A DNA stretch of 37,919 nt from a virus. Of this stretch, positions 37,755 through 37,919 are shown piece after piece. Made by a program: the position numbers and the translations under genes. The notes under the pieces were generated by a model. It was given only the letters and a program-made list of their open reading frames with translations. It was not told where the DNA came from and did no database searches. Numbering within the stretch: the first letter of the stretch is position 1; every line of letters starts with the position of its first letter. The stretch covers positions 1-37,919 of IMG/VR virus record IMGVR_UViG_3300044844_000044; one strand, written 5' to 3'.

Positions 37755-37919
37755 AAGTCGTAGGCCTTTCTCAATCTTTGTGATGCCACCATTAGTCTAT
37801 CGTGATCTTCTAGTGGTAGCTTTTTCCCATTAGCAATATCAATAGCCGCTAAAGCTACAAGCAATGTTTCATTAGAGATAGATTTTAAAACAGAATACGG
37901 ATTAAATGGTTTTGATACT
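37745..37919 (-). CDS. Primase-type zinc-domain protein, right copy (partial)
   Basis: This is the C-terminal end (about 57 codons) of the gene at 1055-1465. It reads to the same AYDLCH end with the stop at 37745-37747, and its 5' part is cut by the window edge. Bases upstream of 37820 are identical to the left copy. Confidence 0.75.
   Translation of the reverse strand, partial: VSKPFNPYSVLKSISNETLLVALAAIDIANGKKLPLEDHDRLMVASQRLRKAYDLCH

Larger units (their letters stand above)
36691..37919. repeat. Right copy of the 1.2-kb near-identical terminal overlap
   Basis: Partner of 1-1229. In the unit circle 36690 bp long, this stretch is the second allele of the helicase region. Its last 100 bases are identical to 1130-1229, and its first 84 nearly so, with most differences concentrated at 37000-37750. 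Confidence 0.9.

Noticed and set aside
36691-37919. Direct terminal repeats of a T7-like linear genome
   Set aside because: The two copies differ at about 7% of positions with mostly silent changes, which is not expected of repeats regenerated in each replication cycle.
1-37919. CRISPR arrays, tRNA genes, integrase and attachment sites
   Set aside because: I looked for spaced direct repeats, cloverleaf-like segments and recombinase motifs and found none; the genome appears strictly lytic, although divergent tRNAs cannot be excluded without a dedicated search.

Overview
The window is essentially one complete genome of a small, AT-rich, lytic tailed phage, probably a podovirus with a P22/SU10-type head, read slightly more than once around a circular map. 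Positions 1-1229 reappear at 36691-37919, so the map unit is 36,690 bp. The two copies are only about 93% identical by my hand count (about 89 mismatches, with the edges nearly identical). This looks like an assembly that closed through two co-existing alleles rather than exact terminal repeats. No integrase, repressor, tRNA, DNA polymerase or RNA polymerase was seen. The promoters are sigma70-like, so the phage probably relies on host polymerases.

Layout. (1) A divergent early control region lies at about 2059-2180. The leftward arm runs 2058 to 1 and, across the circle, 37919 to 34150. It carries a replication-initiator-like protein, a primase zinc domain, a DnaB-like helicase, NinB-like and Ref-like recombination proteins, two PD-(D/E)XK-type nucleases, a winged-helix protein and a small protein that looks like a late-gene antiterminator (Q-like). 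(2) The rightward arm (2181-7997) carries an annealing protein with a YqaJ/lambda-type exonuclease, an ssDNA-binding-like protein, a SleB-like hydrolase, a glycosyltransferase, an FkbM methyltransferase, a DUF3310 protein, an LPD29-like protein and several small ORFs. It ends at a strong bidirectional terminator (7983-8010). (3) The late operon runs leftward for about 26 kb, from 34020 to 8009: small basic head-region proteins, TerS, TerL, portal, scaffold, major capsid protein, adaptor, a large fibre cluster with an HNH gene, tail hub, candidate ejection proteins, the lysis cassette, a DnaQ-like exonuclease and a large DUF7178-like protein.

Regulation. Directly after the Q-like gene is a perfect consensus promoter (TTGACA, 17 bp, TATAAT at 34146-34118). 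It is followed by two hairpins, the second a textbook intrinsic terminator (34031-34057). This is the lambda pR'-tR'-Q arrangement. The two rightward early promoters (2122 and 6906) share TTGACA, 14 bp, then an identical 17-mer.

Main discovery. A 23-codon gene at 3968-4039, on the minus strand in a gap inside the rightward early operon, encodes a peptide that matches PqqA, the ribosomal precursor of the cofactor PQQ. It has the Glu and Tyr that become PQQ in the EVTMY spacing, its own ribosome-binding site, a TATAAT box, and a hairpin at its 3' end. No other pqq gene is present. The phage would therefore supply the consumable substrate peptide to the host's PqqB-E machinery. This points to a host with PQQ-dependent dehydrogenases, plausibly an AT-rich methylotroph such as a freshwater Methylophilales bacterium. 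The host is an inference.
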